Assembly (NCBI GenBank): GCA_029204225.1 | Contig: CM055103.1 | Location: forward strand, 5,950,852-6,014,851 | Reading direction: 5' to 3' | DNA from: Diphasiastrum complanatum | Lineage: Eukaryota; Streptophyta; Lycopodiopsida; Lycopodiales; Lycopodiaceae | Length of the DNA: 64,000 bases | Shown: one piece after another, positions 32,833-49,699 of the stretch | Layout: the number at the start of each line of letters is the position of its first letter | How positions within the stretch are numbered: position 1 is the stretch's first letter | Position numbers and translations under genes: made by a program | Notes under the pieces: model-generated | What the model saw: only the letters and a program-made list of their open reading frames with translations | Told to the model about the DNA's origin: nothing | Databases searched by the model: none

Positions 32833-35800
32833 TCACATAAAATCTTCTTCCATCTCCTGCAAAGACTTTCCTTTGGAAGCAATGTCCTTGTTGGATGTCA
32901 TGCAGGCAGGATCCATGAAGCCATAACTCTTGCATTCGGCTTGTTTTTCATTCTCAATCCGGACCAACTCCGCACGCCGATTCTGTAGTTTCAAATCAGG
33001 TCAAGCCAGCACACAATCAGCATCTATTCAAGAATCAAACTAGGGCCATGCTTAGTCATTTAAACGTATAGATAGGTAAAAGACTAGAAAAAAGACAGCA
33101 CTGAGAAAGAAATGAAAAAAATCAACAGTTTGGTTACAGTTCTCCCAGTGGTGCATGATTTGGAAAATCAGCAGTCATAAGAAGAGCGACTAATAGTGAG
33201 TGGCATTTCTGGTTATGTGCATAAAAAGAGCAAAGAAGGAGCAGCCCCAGTAAGAGCTCTAATCACATCCTTAATATAAGGAATGAGAAATACAATGACT
33301 GGAACATCTGATTGAAAAAATTGAGAAAAATCTAAGATGTACCACTGTTATTGAATCTCATCGAAGACTTAAGCCTTTTGATCCCCCATAGAAAGCACAT
33401 GATTGGCCATGACATTTGCACATGCCACATGGAGTAATATTTTTGAAGCAGCTTATTTAAGAAAGCAAGCTGCTGTACCTTTTCCCTCGTTTGAGCCTTT
33501 CTTTCTGCTCTCTCAGCTGCATTGTATACTTCGCGCTCGGCTGTAAGCATGTAGCCAAATGTAAGAGATTGCTTTACTTAGAACATCTTGGTAACAGAGA
33601 AAAGAAGGTCCTAACCAAAAATAAGTATTAAGCTTTGAGGTTTACAAAAGCCAACCATACAGAAGCTTCACAATTTTCGGCAAAAGGTTTTCAGGTTTTG
33701 TTACACCAAAACAATGAAACTACCAATGATACTGGAACTCCACATACAGACAATAGTTCTCAGAAATAGACATTGTGTGCCAATGGCTGGGGGAGGGGGG
33801 GGGGGGGGGCTCAAACCCTGGACAATCAATAAAACACACCGGGGCCTCAACCATTCAAACAACTCCCATGGCAGGTTCTCGGGAAACCAAGGACCTCAGG
33901 GCCAGGGGCCAGCAATATGTATAGGATAGCACCCAACATAGACAAAGTAGATGTGCAATCTTCAAATTGTAGTACTCCACCCACAAAGTCTTACACGATC
34001 AACTTCATCACGCATAGCATTTACAAATGCTACAAAGTTTCTACTCTCTGCACGAGCACTAAGATTAGGCGCAAATTCTGTGAACTATATAGCATTTTCT
34101 TCAAGGCTACCCTCCCCCATAAACTTAAAGGAAGGACCAAAGTGAAAAAATTCTCAGCATTACAATCTTTGGATTAACATTGACGCATTTGATGACCAGA
34201 GGTTACGCAATAAAACTTCAGTCCCCAAGTTTTCTTTGGCGGAAAGGCAGTAGAAGGCTATGAATCCTTCAAGATAAAGTTTCAAAAGCAAGAGGAAAAA
34301 AGCATATTGACTCAAGCTGTCAATGTCTGGCATATAGTGCAAGTTTCCATGATGCTTTGCAAAATTGCACAGCTGTAAGCAGAAACTAGGCAGAAGACTA
34401 CTTTTGCAGCCTAACACCCTATCACTGATAAAAATTGGAATTTCCAGTGTATATGTGGATGCTAAAAAATTACCTCAGTATTTCCAATAAACTGGATTTT
34501 CCAGCATGCCTATGGATGCTACAACTATGTACCTCGACTAGTTAGCACCAAAGATACCTTACAGTGTTAACCTGAGGCAACCATTTACCTTCTCATAATA
34601 CTATTACAGGATAACTCTTAATAAAGATGTCATAGCATTTAATACATGCAAGAAAGGTTCCATAATCAAATACTCGCTCCTCCTTTTGTGAATATGTTTT
34701 GTTTCTTGTTGCACACAAACCAACAAGCTTACTTTCTTGTCCCTGTATGAAAAGAAAGGGGCTGATTTGAAATCTTGAAACATTATCCAAGCATAATGAA
34801 TCTTCCTACTCTTGAACAAATGCTGTTGAGATTTTCAAACAAAAGGAGATCTAGGTGACATATATCCATTACGACTGGTTTTCCCGAAAGATTCTTTACA
34901 GCAAAAACTATGACCAAATAAATAATTTATGATGGAAGTCAACTTTGATAACACTAGCCCATGATATTGCATTATTCCCTAAACCATAAAAAGCAGAACA
35001 AGTTTAGGCATAGCCTTTCTCCATGTGATTCTGTGGACTTCAGGTTCCCAAATCTTATCATGGACATGGTGCCTGCAGGTGGTTGGCATCCTTCATGTCA
35101 ATACATGGTATAACTCATCCCGGTGAGTCTTTGATGGAGTCTCCCTTATATGTCCTCTTTCAAGTAGCATGTCAGAGTCAAACTCCTGTGAATGGCATAC
35201 GTCATGTTGATACATGGTAATCTGACAAGCAGTCAAAACATGACATACAAGGAAAACTCCAAAGTCTCCCCAGGGTGGATTATACCATTTGACCCACATG
35301 CAACAGGCTCATAGGGATACAATCATAAACTGGAAACGCCCATCAGCTTAAAAAACAAAAGATTCTACTCTGGAAAATTCAAAGTCACTAACCTGCAGTG
35401 AAGAGCGAGAAAATATAAAAATCCCAGAATCAAAGTTGCGTTCTAGTGCTGAACAGAATGATAAACTGAAATATTTAGGAAATACGTGGCTAAAAGGAGA
35501 ATCGACTTGGGCCCATCAAAACAATTACACAAAGAAAGACCCGTCGATAATGACAAGAATGTCTCAGAAGCGCAAATTGTCAAGAACTTAATGATATAGT
35601 GAGCAAATGAAAGAACTCCAGACATTTATGCTACAACCAATACCTTTCAAATCTGGTGTCCTTTCAACTTTAGTTCTGTTGAGCTTATTTACAATCTCAT
35701 TGATGCGCTTCTCAATCCTTGTAGTCCGTACCTTCAAATTATAAGAATTATACATACGTCAATGCATAGTAAGTTGCAACCAAAAAATCTCCAAGTTCCT

Positions 35801-38800
35801 AAGACCAGAATTCTCTGCCATGCAGGGCTGACAATTGAACAAATAGTGACTGATTCAAGTGCAACTCTGTCAATAACTTAATCGCCTTTGATTGGATTAA
35901 TCTTAGAGGGTCAACCAGATTACTGATATCTTTATAAGGCCAAAAGCATTGAACACTCATGAATTTCACAAATAGAAATGGACTACCAACAAATCATTAC
36001 AAGACTAGAAATCGAGCTTGTCAAACTTTTGCAAAGATAACTCAAAATTTTAAGAAAAAGTGGATTATTATCATTTTCTCAAAACGATGGAATCGATTGG
36101 GTCATCTAAAATGTTGAATGGTTATGGTTTAACTACTTTCATGACCTAAGAACGTGGGATGTAGATTCATTTAGAGTTTGCCACAACTTGACCAGCTGCA
36201 ACAAAACCTTCATGTCTGGATTTAATATGTTTCTGCCATGTGGAACTGTGTTCCCAAGGAACACAGATACTATTACTAGCTTCCTGATTTTTCAATTTCC
36301 AAATACAATGTAATTCTCACATGTTTTCTGCAGTGATTCAGAAAAAGCAACACGATAAAGTCCAACTTTTTGACAACAAAGACTCAAGGTGAACTTTAAT
36401 ATCGCAGAGATGATCTGCCATACCTCAAGCACCGTAATACATGTCCCGAATTCCTTCTTTCAAGGGTAAAGGAATGAACATGTCATTCCATATACTACAT
36501 ATTCCACACTGCTAAGTTGCACATGGTTGCCTCGTACGTCAGCAATCATCATATTTTGTACAAGGTCTTCAAAGGTTGGCCCAAACTCAGGGAACGAATA
36601 GCCTCATCCTGTTGGAATGCAATGTCATGCCAAGTACTTATGTTGGGCCATGTATTAATGTTCATAGGTTCCTGAATCATTAGCATGAGTATTTGTTAAT
36701 TGGGGTATGAGTAGTATGCCCTAGAAGCCCTAATCTAATGTGCAATTTGAATCAAACTCATATGTAAAGTTGTCTTGTGCATAGCCTCAGAAATATATAC
36801 ATAGAGCAACCTACTGCACTACACGACTTATGCTAGGGGTGGAAATCCTCCCAAGTGTTGGTGAAATGCAAGGTATCATAGTGTTGTGTGCATTTCATTA
36901 AGTTTGAGCTTGTAGTGTCTGCAATCTATGTCAAGTTGTTCTAGTATTTCAATCTACCATCGTTGCATAGAGAATTTTTCCAACCTGGTGTCATAGCATG
37001 TATAGAGGTGCATATTTCTCCAACATGGTAACAAAGCATGAATGCTGACACTCATATATCCAGCATGGCATAAAAGCCCATGGTTGGATCTTGGTTGGTT
37101 GTCAAATTCGTTCCTAGGGTTTAAAGATCTAGATCCTAGCTTGTTCTGACAAGTTTGTGTTGTGGAAGCCTGTGAAAGTCATATCGATAGTTCATCCTAT
37201 TCAAAGACGTTTCTCAAGAATTCCTAACATTGCAATTTGTGCAAGTCGAGTTGATAATCGTACTTCAAATCATAAGTTTGTTGTATTTCCTCTCTACATT
37301 GTCCCTTGTCGGCTATCAGATCCATGTTGTTCATGTCTCTGCAATACATCACCAATTAAAAAAGTGACATACAACCCTCTATCATCAACACAATAACCGA
37401 CCATCTCTCATCTCTCTACGCCTTCATTGTCCCCTCCTGAAACCTGCAATAAATCTTGAAAAGGACGTACTACGTTATCCTATTAGCAAGACCTCTGTTT
37501 GTGCTTCAAAATGTCTGTGTCACATGTATCCAAGGCTAATCGCACCTAATACCACTCACAACGATCCTTATTCCACCTGGAAACAGCAACAAATATCTAC
37601 GTCTCAATTACATAACCACATACAAAAACCACGAACAATCTTCCATGTTACTACACACTTACAATTATGCATCTTCTACCGATATCATGTCTCTACCAAT
37701 GTTGGATCATTATCCTACAAATTTGTGGATACCTGAGGCTGATGTTGGCCTACTTTGAAAGTCCTAAAGTAGGCCTTACTGTGGGTAATGGAAGACATTA
37801 TTGGCCTGATTTATTCAAGAGTACAATATTTCTTTGTTCCTGCCCATGAAAACTACCTTTTTCACAAGCAAACTTCAGCCACCTTGAATCAGCATTTCTT
37901 TTCTTTTGAAAAATGTCCATACAAAATACCTTTTCTGGCCATTCGGTGAATCTTTCAGCTATCCTGTGTTGCCTGTTCCGGAATGGAATACGTTCTGGAA
38001 CGACCATCCAAAAAAAAGGTATGTAATGATTTTATAAGTTAAATGTTGAAAACAAAGACTTTGTATATTTCCACTGCACTCAAAGCATGTGGTGTTGTAG
38101 CTAACATAGAGCAGGGAAAATCCATTCAAGCACAGGATGACAATAGGATTCAATCAGATGCTTTTGTCATTAATGCCCTAGTTGACATGTATGCTAAATG
38201 TGGGGATCTATAGGAGGCATACACAGTCTTTAAAGAGTTTCAGTGACCACGGCATACAGCCATGCGAGGCTTGTGGATGGGGACTTTTATCTATTTCGAA
38301 ACATGTATAATGAATTTGGCATACTTCCTACTTTTGCAGCATTTTACGTGTGCCCCCGAAACGAATTGTTGCCACTCACTGGTCTTTTAGCATATAATGT
38401 TTGTTCCAGGTCGTACTGGGACAGTACGTTCCGACCCCAGTACCTCGGAACGGGTATCTATGCAGCTATCTGTAGGGTGAAAGTTGTTATATTTTGATGT
38501 GTCAGCTCAAATCTTACATGCATAGACAGTTTAAATCAAGTTTGGGAACCCTATTACCTAGTTCTTAAGACTCGGAACTGATTTCGTCCTAAGAATCTTA
38601 TTGGTCGTAATTTTCAGCACTGAAAATACAAAGCCCTCATTGACGACATCTCAAACTACGGAGGCCCCTTTTAATCTGAACACACGAAGCCCTATTCGAT
38701 GGAAGTTGGAACCTACAAATCGTGTCCTCTAAAGGCCTTACATGTGCCCAACAACTTGATTTTCAAGTAAGATTAGTGCAACACAATCAGATGGATAATG

Positions 38801-41800
38801 ATGTATACCAGCATATCATGGAAATAATGGCTCGTCCTCTTGTCTCACAGCTACCACAGCTCGACAAGACAACTCACTATTGATTTTCATAATATGTTTC
38901 TAGACAGTAGACACATTATCTAGTCCTTGTTGTCCACAGACCAAACCTATGACAATTTCTTTGAACCTAATTTAGCCTATCTTGGTCAGAATTTTATAAA
39001 TTCTGAAGAATGTTCTACACCTGCTCCTTCACAGTACTTTTCAGCATATCATCACACCTTTTTTAGCTTCTATATCAGGTCTGTTATTTTCCAATTGAAT
39101 TGATATAGAGTTCAGCTCCTGTCCAATGTTTCAAGACATTCTTCTTCATCTATAACTCGATGGACATCGTGCTTCCTACTTAGCATTTATTTTCGTTGGC
39201 CCCCACACCATTTAATCCTTTGGCAGTATTATTATAGCATTGGTCGTCATTCATTGATGTTGTCATGTGGTGAGCTTGGTCCATCTGCTCATGTCTTGAG
39301 AAAAGATCATATAACACCATTCACTACCCATTTTATCATAATTTCAAATATTGTGACTCCCTTTTTTGTTTTTGTGACTTATTTAAGATTGACACTTTTG
39401 CAACTTCTTCAACATATGCATTCTGCAGCTTCTTGTGAGCATGCAGGCAATGTTTTTGCAGTGCCTCTTGAGCATGCAGTTCTGAAGCATTTGTGGGCAA
39501 TGTTTCTACAGGGAGGCGAATTACGAATATGATATTTAGGTTGTGGATACCTATTTAAGCCCTAAGGACCAGCATTTATGAGCTCTCATGTGGATACTTG
39601 CGCCCTTGGGGTCCCACAAGTGAATAATTATCATTTGGATGTCTGAAAGACATTCCCAAAGTTGAGCGATCCTAAAATCAAAAGTTGTGCTAAGGGGACC
39701 TTACCCTAACCTCAAGGGGAACATTCTAGAGAGGCACATTCTAGAAAGTGCTGAAAGGACCCTAAGTAATATAACAAAATTACTTTTGTCAATCAGTAGT
39801 TACTGATTCTGATTCTGATTCTTTATAAGCTCTTTGTGAAAGAGTCTTGTGAGTATCTCTGTAGGAGACGTGCTAGAAATGTTTCTTTGTAGGAGGGCTA
39901 GCAAGCCACTATAGTGTTGATTGTATTGACTTCTTTGTAAGACAGTGATGTGTTCCACTACTAAGGCCCAAGGGAAGAATCCAAAAACTAAATGTACTTT
40001 GGGTCCTATATCAAATGATAGCTCCCACATGATAAAGCTCAATAGATTGGCATATGACATATAACCGCTCCAACTACCCTGACAATAGCTGCCTTTACCA
40101 ATTCCAAGTACAGTTATAGCAATTATTGACACTACAACAACACAAGCTCCAACAAAACACTTACAAGTCTAGGGTTCCGGAATCCAACTACTCCGACATC
40201 CATAATGGGCGTCTTGTTCAAGTTAGACCACGGTGTGTAAACAACATCAATATTGTTAAGCTTGTTGCCTGCAAAGTAAGATGGAATCTCATGAAGGAAT
40301 CTGAAGCAAAAAAAGTATTGCAATAAAAAGGAACCCACGAAAAGGCTTGAGCACTGTAGCATCAAAAGAAAAGCAGACATACAGATTGTAAACTGCAATT
40401 CTTGAAAACCCATGGACAAGGCTAATTAACAGAAACAAGATTTAAAAGCAAAGCTAAGTTCATGTGCCTTCCAAAGTAGGAGAAAAAAGAAAGACACACA
40501 AATTCCAAAAACAAAATGATTTGTGTTCATTAAACAATCAATCTGTAGAATCTGTCTCCGTATACTGTAACAAAACGTCCTCTATGAGGAGAAAAGAAAA
40601 GTGAGATAAAGTTTCAAACACAATTCACCTTACAAATAGCAAAAAATTGACTCTTTCTAAAGTATAGAATAGATGAGCCCTAAAACAATAAAAGTTAAGT
40701 TGCATTGTGTTCCCAAATGCAAATGAAAGGCACATTTTAGATTTGTTCTAGAATTTGACAACATTCCCTTTCAAAACATGGTCCAAGGACCAGAGCAGTT
40801 GTTTAGAGCAAGGGGTCTAATTGGAGGTGGAAGCTTAGGCAGCCAGAGAAATATTTTAATGGCTAAGATATAATTGCAAATTAATCAATGCACTTTTTAG
40901 GAGATTATCAGATCATTGTTCTTCCAACATAAGGGAGTGTAGATCAGTTGGAAGTTCAATCTATTTTTTCAGATTGTACTTCTAAATTTTTATATGGCAG
41001 GCAGGCAACTTCCATTGAGGGGCATCTACCTATCGTGCACAAGAAATAGACGTCTACAAGTGAGTCACGTGTGTATCAATTACACACAACAAGCATCCTA
41101 AAGGTGAATCACAGGTGTCTACAGACGACACAAAGGCACAAGTATGTACAGCTGACTCACATGAGCGTCCACATGAGATCACATCGAGCAAAGGTTATGA
41201 TCTTCAATACATCCGGATCTTTTATGAGAGGACAGTCTTTTACGAGGTGTTTCTCTACATCCCAGGGGGTGTTCTTTACTGGACTCATCTTTGGTATGAA
41301 GCAGACAGCTATCAGTCTTTGAGGGAAGGGGCCAATCTTCCTTAGTCGACATGGAGAAGTTTTGCTTCAGACAGCATATACCAGACACAAGAGTGTGTCA
41401 TCTGTTCAACATGATGTCTTGTGGACACTATTGATTCTTGAACTCCAAAGGCTGTTGTAGCCCTCATTTGGTAGGGTACAAAAAGGGGCAATAACCATGA
41501 GATTTTTTGGGAGATTTATCAGATCTTGCTATTGACAGTTACTCGTGTTGATACAGTGTTTGTAGGAGATAGCTATGTGATTTAACTTCTTCTTGTCTAT
41601 TTGTGCTTCACGTGATGCCTAATGTGTGATGCACTCTCCACTTACCCCCTTCTACGCAAAGCCACATTTGAATGAATGAAAAAGGAATCCAAGCAAGAGA
41701 GATAAAAGAAGAGTTATTGTTACAAACTTAATAATATATCTTAAAACACAGAAAACTTGTCTGCACCTTGAATTGAGTTTGCTTTTACAAGCTGAGCACA

Positions 41801-41909
41801 ATCCTCCAAAAGCTCAGAAGTGATGCTATCAATAGTTTGACCCTTTTTCAATCTCAAGTAAACATGTGCTGATGACAACTTATCCACATGAAACCTGCAA
41901 TGTCAGGAT

Positions 41910-41978
<69 letters not shown>

Positions 41979-43399
41979 CCATACATGGGATTGGAGCAAA
42001 CAACATCTCATGCTATCTTTTTGCCCATTGGAAGCTATAGCTATGATGAGAAGAAATAGATACACGGAAAGAGATATAACATGGAGATCACCTCTCAAGG
42101 GTGGCTATGGGAAGCCACCTACAGCCACAAACACTGAAAAATGGTCGGTCGTCAGGCAAGACGGAATTTCACAAATCAAACACCATAAATACAAATCACT
42201 CCACTATATTGATGGGAAAAATGTGTCAATTTTTTAAATAATTAAAAGAGGTTTTAGTGCCTACGTATATCCAAAGAAGTGTTTAGACCCACTTCTAGGG
42301 AAATTGTCAATTCAAATTTCAAACACTCCAAAGTGCAACTTTTTTCCAAGAAAATTTGTGAGTAGAAACACACGCAAAGCCACAATTCTGGATAACCTTC
42401 ACCAAAAAAGTGACATGTTAATAAAACCTACTCATATGATGGCCAATTTCTCACCAAGATTTGAGATGGTTACCACGGTATTTTTGACCTACATTGAAAA
42501 TTGAAATATTAGCATTCATTTCCCATGCAATTTCTAGCATAACAAGTAGCCGTAGGCCACAAAATATATCGTTCATTAGAATTACATAAGATATTTATCT
42601 AATATTGTCTCTAATTGCTCATTCAATGCTTTTTGTAGGTAAGCTGGCTCAAGCAACAACTTTTTTGTGTCCAAAATCAGCTAGAATGTATAGATCTCAA
42701 AAAACGGATGTATATCTTCCTCTCGTATTGTTGTAGTGCTTCACCTATTCACTTTTTGGCTGTGTAATGTTGTCATAAGGCTTGGCAACAAGTTCTTTGT
42801 GAGTAGTAGTTCGACTCGGCTAGTATGTATAGAACACATAAACCATGTTAGCACACTAGTCCAACACATGAACATCTAGTCCGCATAAATCTTGTGCATA
42901 CAGACAGACAAAGCTCAAGATTAAACCGGTAAAGTCCATCAAACAACTGCTTGATTTTCAAATATAACCGACGAATTTAGCAAGTAGCAAGAATAATTTG
43001 TTTAAAATTGAATAAAAATATTAGCTCTTTCCATAGCAAATTTATAAGGAAACTGATGTAAGTTGACGGTTGGACAGGCAAAAACCGGCCATAATGAGAA
43101 CTGGGAGGAAAATAGCCGAGCATTTTTGCAACTAAAAATTATCAACTCTCAGCATTAGCCGCGTTCATACTTCATTCTTTGATGCAACAAGCTCCAACAA
43201 AAGAGACCGATCAGAAGCAATATAATTGAAGAAAAATGTGAACGATTACCGCCTAATCAAGCAAGCGCAATGCCTGCAGGCCTCACCATATGTCTTCCGG
43301 AAGTCCGTATTTGATAAGAAGTTCATTCTCATGCTTGTCCAGCCCCATGTAAATGACATACTCCCCCGCCTCAGCTCTGGCTTTGAAATAAAACACCAT
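32833..43399 (-). CDS. CCDC25: CCDC25/Jlp2-like NFACT-R domain protein, six exons, apparently intact
   Basis: Exons (minus strand): 43287-43399, 41767-41894, 40165-40268, 35644-35731, 33479-33540, 32833-32982. All introns have GT...AG ends, exon lengths total 645 nt, and the join gives 214 codons plus TGA, close to the about 208 residues of animal CCDC25. The product starts [19 protein letters not shown] and continues with [70 protein letters not shown], then a coiled-coil tail ([55 protein letters not shown]) and the family's terminal [26 protein letters not shown] (DUF814) domains are thought to bind nucleic acid or ribosome partners; animal CCDC25 is a DNA sensor, while the plant role is unknown. 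Exons 1-3 lie in an inverted repeat. An in-frame upstream ATG at 43507 would add 36 residues. Confidence 0.93.
33789..33809 (+). repeat. G-run in intron 4 of the CCDC25-like gene
   Basis: GGGGGA followed by about 15 G residues; possible quadruplex on the non-template strand side, or a length-unstable homopolymer. Confidence 0.7.
33810..35643 (-). other. Intron 4 of the CCDC25-like gene; nothing else recognised
   Basis: No domain-bearing frame, no paired terminal repeats seen. Confidence 0.55.
35732..36609 (-). other. Intron 3 (3' part) of the CCDC25-like gene; nothing else recognised
   Basis: Low-complexity-free AT-rich sequence without frames over 60 codons. Confidence 0.55.
36610..37025 (+). 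mobile_element. Copia-type LTR (416 bp) in intron 3, plus strand
   Basis: Starts TGTTGGAATGC and ends TTTCTCCAACA, directly followed by TGGTAACAAAGC (37026-37037), a 10 of 12 match to the initiator-Met primer-binding site. The downstream leader (CATGGCATAAAAGCCCATGG) resembles the TRIM interior near 6.99 kb (CATGGTGTCAAAGCCATGG), hinting at common ancestry. No second LTR and no coding domain follow, so the element is truncated. Confidence 0.65.
38061..38246 (+). pseudogene. Pentatricopeptide repeat (PPR) gene fragment in intron 3
   Basis: A plus-strand frame of about 60 codons reads [40 protein letters not shown], stop, [10 protein letters not shown]. This is the characteristic sequence of PLS-type PPR proteins (ALKAC..L..L..GK.IH......[15 protein letters not shown]....A..VF). 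One TAG interrupts it and nothing of the remaining repeats or a DYW/E tail is present. Its antisense position inside an intron argues for a captured or retrotransposed scrap. Confidence 0.75.
41913..41976. repeat. (TC)n tract 18 bases from the exon 2 acceptor
   Basis: 32 TC units; in the sense of the CCDC25-like transcript this is a (GA)n purine tract ending only about 18 bases before the CAG acceptor at 41895. Confidence 0.95.
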
Positions 43400-44096
<697 letters not shown>

Positions 44097-44168
44097 CATT
44101 CTCTAGCTACCTACTAGGTATGCTTCATGAGGAGGCTGACTATCGGTGGTAGCAGGTTGAGTCGTGAG

Positions 44169-44258
44169 TCGTGGGAGCAGCGAAACCTGCTACAAGATGG
44201 TAGCTAGCCTGAGTTGTGAGGGCAGCAAAACCTGCTATAAGATGGTAGCCAGCCAGAT
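44169..44258. repeat. Two tandem 45-bp copies
   Basis: GGGAGCAGCGAAACCTGCTA and GGGCAGCAAAACCTGCTATA start 45 bases apart, each followed by AAGATGGTAGC(T/C)AGCC. Present in the left arm; the right arm has a single degraded copy. Confidence 0.7.
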
Positions 44259-44348
44259 GAAAGATATGTGATGTAGTAGTTGCAGATGGATGGGTGAGAT
44301 TAAAGTATTTTTTTAGTCCGGCTCCTCTTGACCAACCACAACATGCCG

Positions 44349-46826
<2,478 letters not shown>

Positions 46827-48517
46827 CATTTCGGATATAGATACTGAATATCTATTGGCATACTTCAGCTATATTGAATTTTTCCTTTTGAGTTTGAAGA
46901 ATAAACCTAGGTCATTTGGACTGAATATAAACGAGGTTTCTTGTCCATACTGGGGTCAATGCCTAGTGGTATTCTTAGATGATATAGTCATCTACTGTGA
47001 AAACTTAAGGAAATGGAGAATTTCACAGTAGGAGATATTTTTTTGGTAGAGATTTTCTCTATTCCACTGGATAGTTCTACCATTGCACACAAACAAATTG
47101 GATTCCACAAAAGAAATCTATGCAACTGGTTAATCTATTCATTTTTTACCATTACTTCTCGGAAACTGTTTGTTTTGTGTGTATTGCTTGTAAGACACAT
47201 AAATTATGAGTTATTCAGATTCATTAAGGAATTGTGTGCATAGGATACTAATTTCTTGGATGAGTATTTCTCAGTTGAGAAATAGACTTGATTCATTAGT
47301 GATAGTATCCCAGAGAGCTCAATTGGATACCAGATCCTAATGATGCCAAGAATGGTAAACTGAATCTTGGGAATTCGGTAGAACTTTGTAATCTCTAGAT
47401 GTTGTTCTAGGAGATTGTATAAAGTTTATATTGTTAAAGATGAATGTTATAATAGTCTTTAATTACTTGGATGATTGTAGAATTTGGAACTCATGATCTA
47501 ATTAAGAATCGGTTAGGAAGAATATTCTTGGAATCCAATAATCTTCCTTGTGGAAAAGATTTTTGAATGATTCTTATATTCCTTGAGTTGTATGTTGTGC
47601 ATATACTCCAATATCTTGGATTTAGAATCCTGAGAATTATGATTGACGAATCATAAGATTCTATATGTTTATGATTGACGGATCATAAATTGATACTTAA
47701 AGGTCATTTGAAAGAAATATGAGGATTCTTAAGATAATGAGTAATTCTTGATCAATATGGGAGAGTCAAGGATTAGATCTGTTGGTGGAACTCTAAATTT
47801 CTTTACTCCAGTACATACTTGAGATTGTATGGATCTCACAGGCCTTTCCATTAAGTAATTGGTTACTTATGAGGAATTGCTTTCTTTACAGATTGTAGTC
47901 TATAAGTGCTTATATACAAAGTTCAGTCTAAATTTCCAGTTTTGTAGGAGACAGATAAATCTATTAAGATACGGATAGTTGCTGATTTCTTGCATTTGCT
48001 GCTAGGAATGAGGTTGTTAACTCATTTGAGTAACTGCAGTACTCTGGTTTGAGTTATGTTTGTCTGAGACTTGATGGATCTCCTAGAGATTTTAGATGAC
48101 TGAATTGTGGTATTTCAGAATATTTGGATATTCTAAGAATACTGGTATCAAGAAGCATTATTTTCTAATAGATATTGAAATGGAATTTCTTTAGCTTTTG
48201 GATTTGATCTCTAAAATAAAGAAGTTAATGCACCTAGTGGTTCATGTAATTAGGATTACATGAAGGTGAAGAACTTTTGTTTTGGAGTAGATCAACCTAT
48301 TTGGAGGATTTATAGTTTAGTATATCTTTTGGAATTTGAGTTAGTATTCAAGAGTAGGAGCAAGCAATTGAAATACTGTTGCATCTCTGAGTACTTATTC
48401 AAATGGAAAGATCAGACTAAAAATAATGATTCATGGGAAAGATTTGAAAGCTTAAGGAATAGTTTCATGTATTATTTTTTCCGTTTTGAGGACAGAACCT
48501 GTTTAAGGGAGGAAGAA

Positions 48518-49008
48518 TGTTATGGCCATATTCAGCTAAGGACATGGAATAGTCCTAATATGGTAGACCGGCCCTCCAGTATTCGAGTTTATTGGTCACG
48601 CCTAGATTTTATTTCATGTCGAGGCCTGTTAGTGACTAGTAAGCTTGAGAGGACCCAGACACTCTAATTGAGACATATGGAGTAGTGCATGTATGTGTGA
48701 CTGATAGAGGCAGGAGGTATGCATGAAGAGCTATGACCTATTTATAGTTGACCTGCATGGGGATTGCATGTGCTCATGCATAGGATCCTACTCTCTATAT
48801 ATATTGAGGTAGTGATTATTCCGTCGACGACTTGGTCTAGGTTACCTGTTGAGCTCTTCTCCTCTTGTTGTCACAATGGCATGGCTTGGGGGCTAGATCC
48901 AAGAGGATTCTCTAGGAGGGATCTAGGTTTGGTTGGGTGGTTTTGCTCTACAGTCTCTCTTGTGTTTTCCTATTCTCATCTTAGGGGTATTCCCTAGTGG
49001 TCTTTACA
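48518..49008 (+). repeat. Chromovirus 3' LTR
   Basis: 491 bp, TG...CA, preceded by the polypurine tract. Differs from the 5' copy at scattered positions, consistent with an old insertion. Confidence 0.8.

Positions 49009-49010
<2 letters not shown>

Positions 49011-49093
<83 letters not shown>
49011..49093. repeat. (CT)n tract right of the chromovirus
   Basis: About 41 CT units starting 2-3 bases after the 3' LTR end. Confidence 0.95.
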
Positions 49094-49096
<3 letters not shown>

Positions 49097-49699
49097 GAAA
49101 CCTACTTTGTGTGTTGCACTACTCCATAGGATGTTTGAGTGCCCACTTACAATCACTAGCCTACTTCAACGTGTGCAAGGAGTAGGAGCCCTCTGATCGA
49201 ATTCCAAGATTGATCAACGATCTTGATTTGTTGTGAATGTGTGAGATCAAGGAATAGTTCTCCTCAAGCCCTTTAAATTTATTTTTGAAGTTTGCCAAAA
49301 ACGGAGTCTCTTCATTTTAAAAATTTCTGAAAATAGGCCTTTGAAGGGGCCCGGAGGAAAAAATAAATGGCACTTCATCGTAAAAGAAACTTTGATTTGA
49401 CCAATGGGAACACAAGATAGCTTAGAAAGATAAACAAAAGTGCTCCATTATCAGAAATAGCTTGTACAAGTGTTATTGGAGGCACACATCCACCCCCATA
49501 TATGCCAAGAGTGGTGGGCCTATGTTCTAACATGCTTATGGGACTAAACTTAAGCTTATTGCTAATTAACTTGTAAAATGCACTTAACTTAATGAACTTA
49601 GGATTAAATATTAAACTTAGACTTTCTAAGTTAAACTATTACAAATGGTGGTTTGTAATAGTTAAACTTCAACAATAAAAAGGTCTAAGTATAAGGTTT

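Noticed and set aside
39254-39532. Conserved 92-codon frame, matched at 62726-63031 (minus)
   Set aside because: Similarity between the two comes from the inverted repeat itself; it lies in intron 3, has no recognised domain, and the differences do not favour synonymous sites by eye.
41179-41388. 69-codon frame with a counterpart at 59968-60168
   Set aside because: Same reason: intronic sequence conserved only because the arms are duplicates; ends differ by frameshift.
41866-42237. Reading frames of Leu-Ser or Arg-Glu repeats at this and other (CT)n tracts (11.7, 44.0, 46.3, 49.0 kb)
   Set aside because: Microsatellite without stop codons in these frames; no conserved flanking protein sequence.
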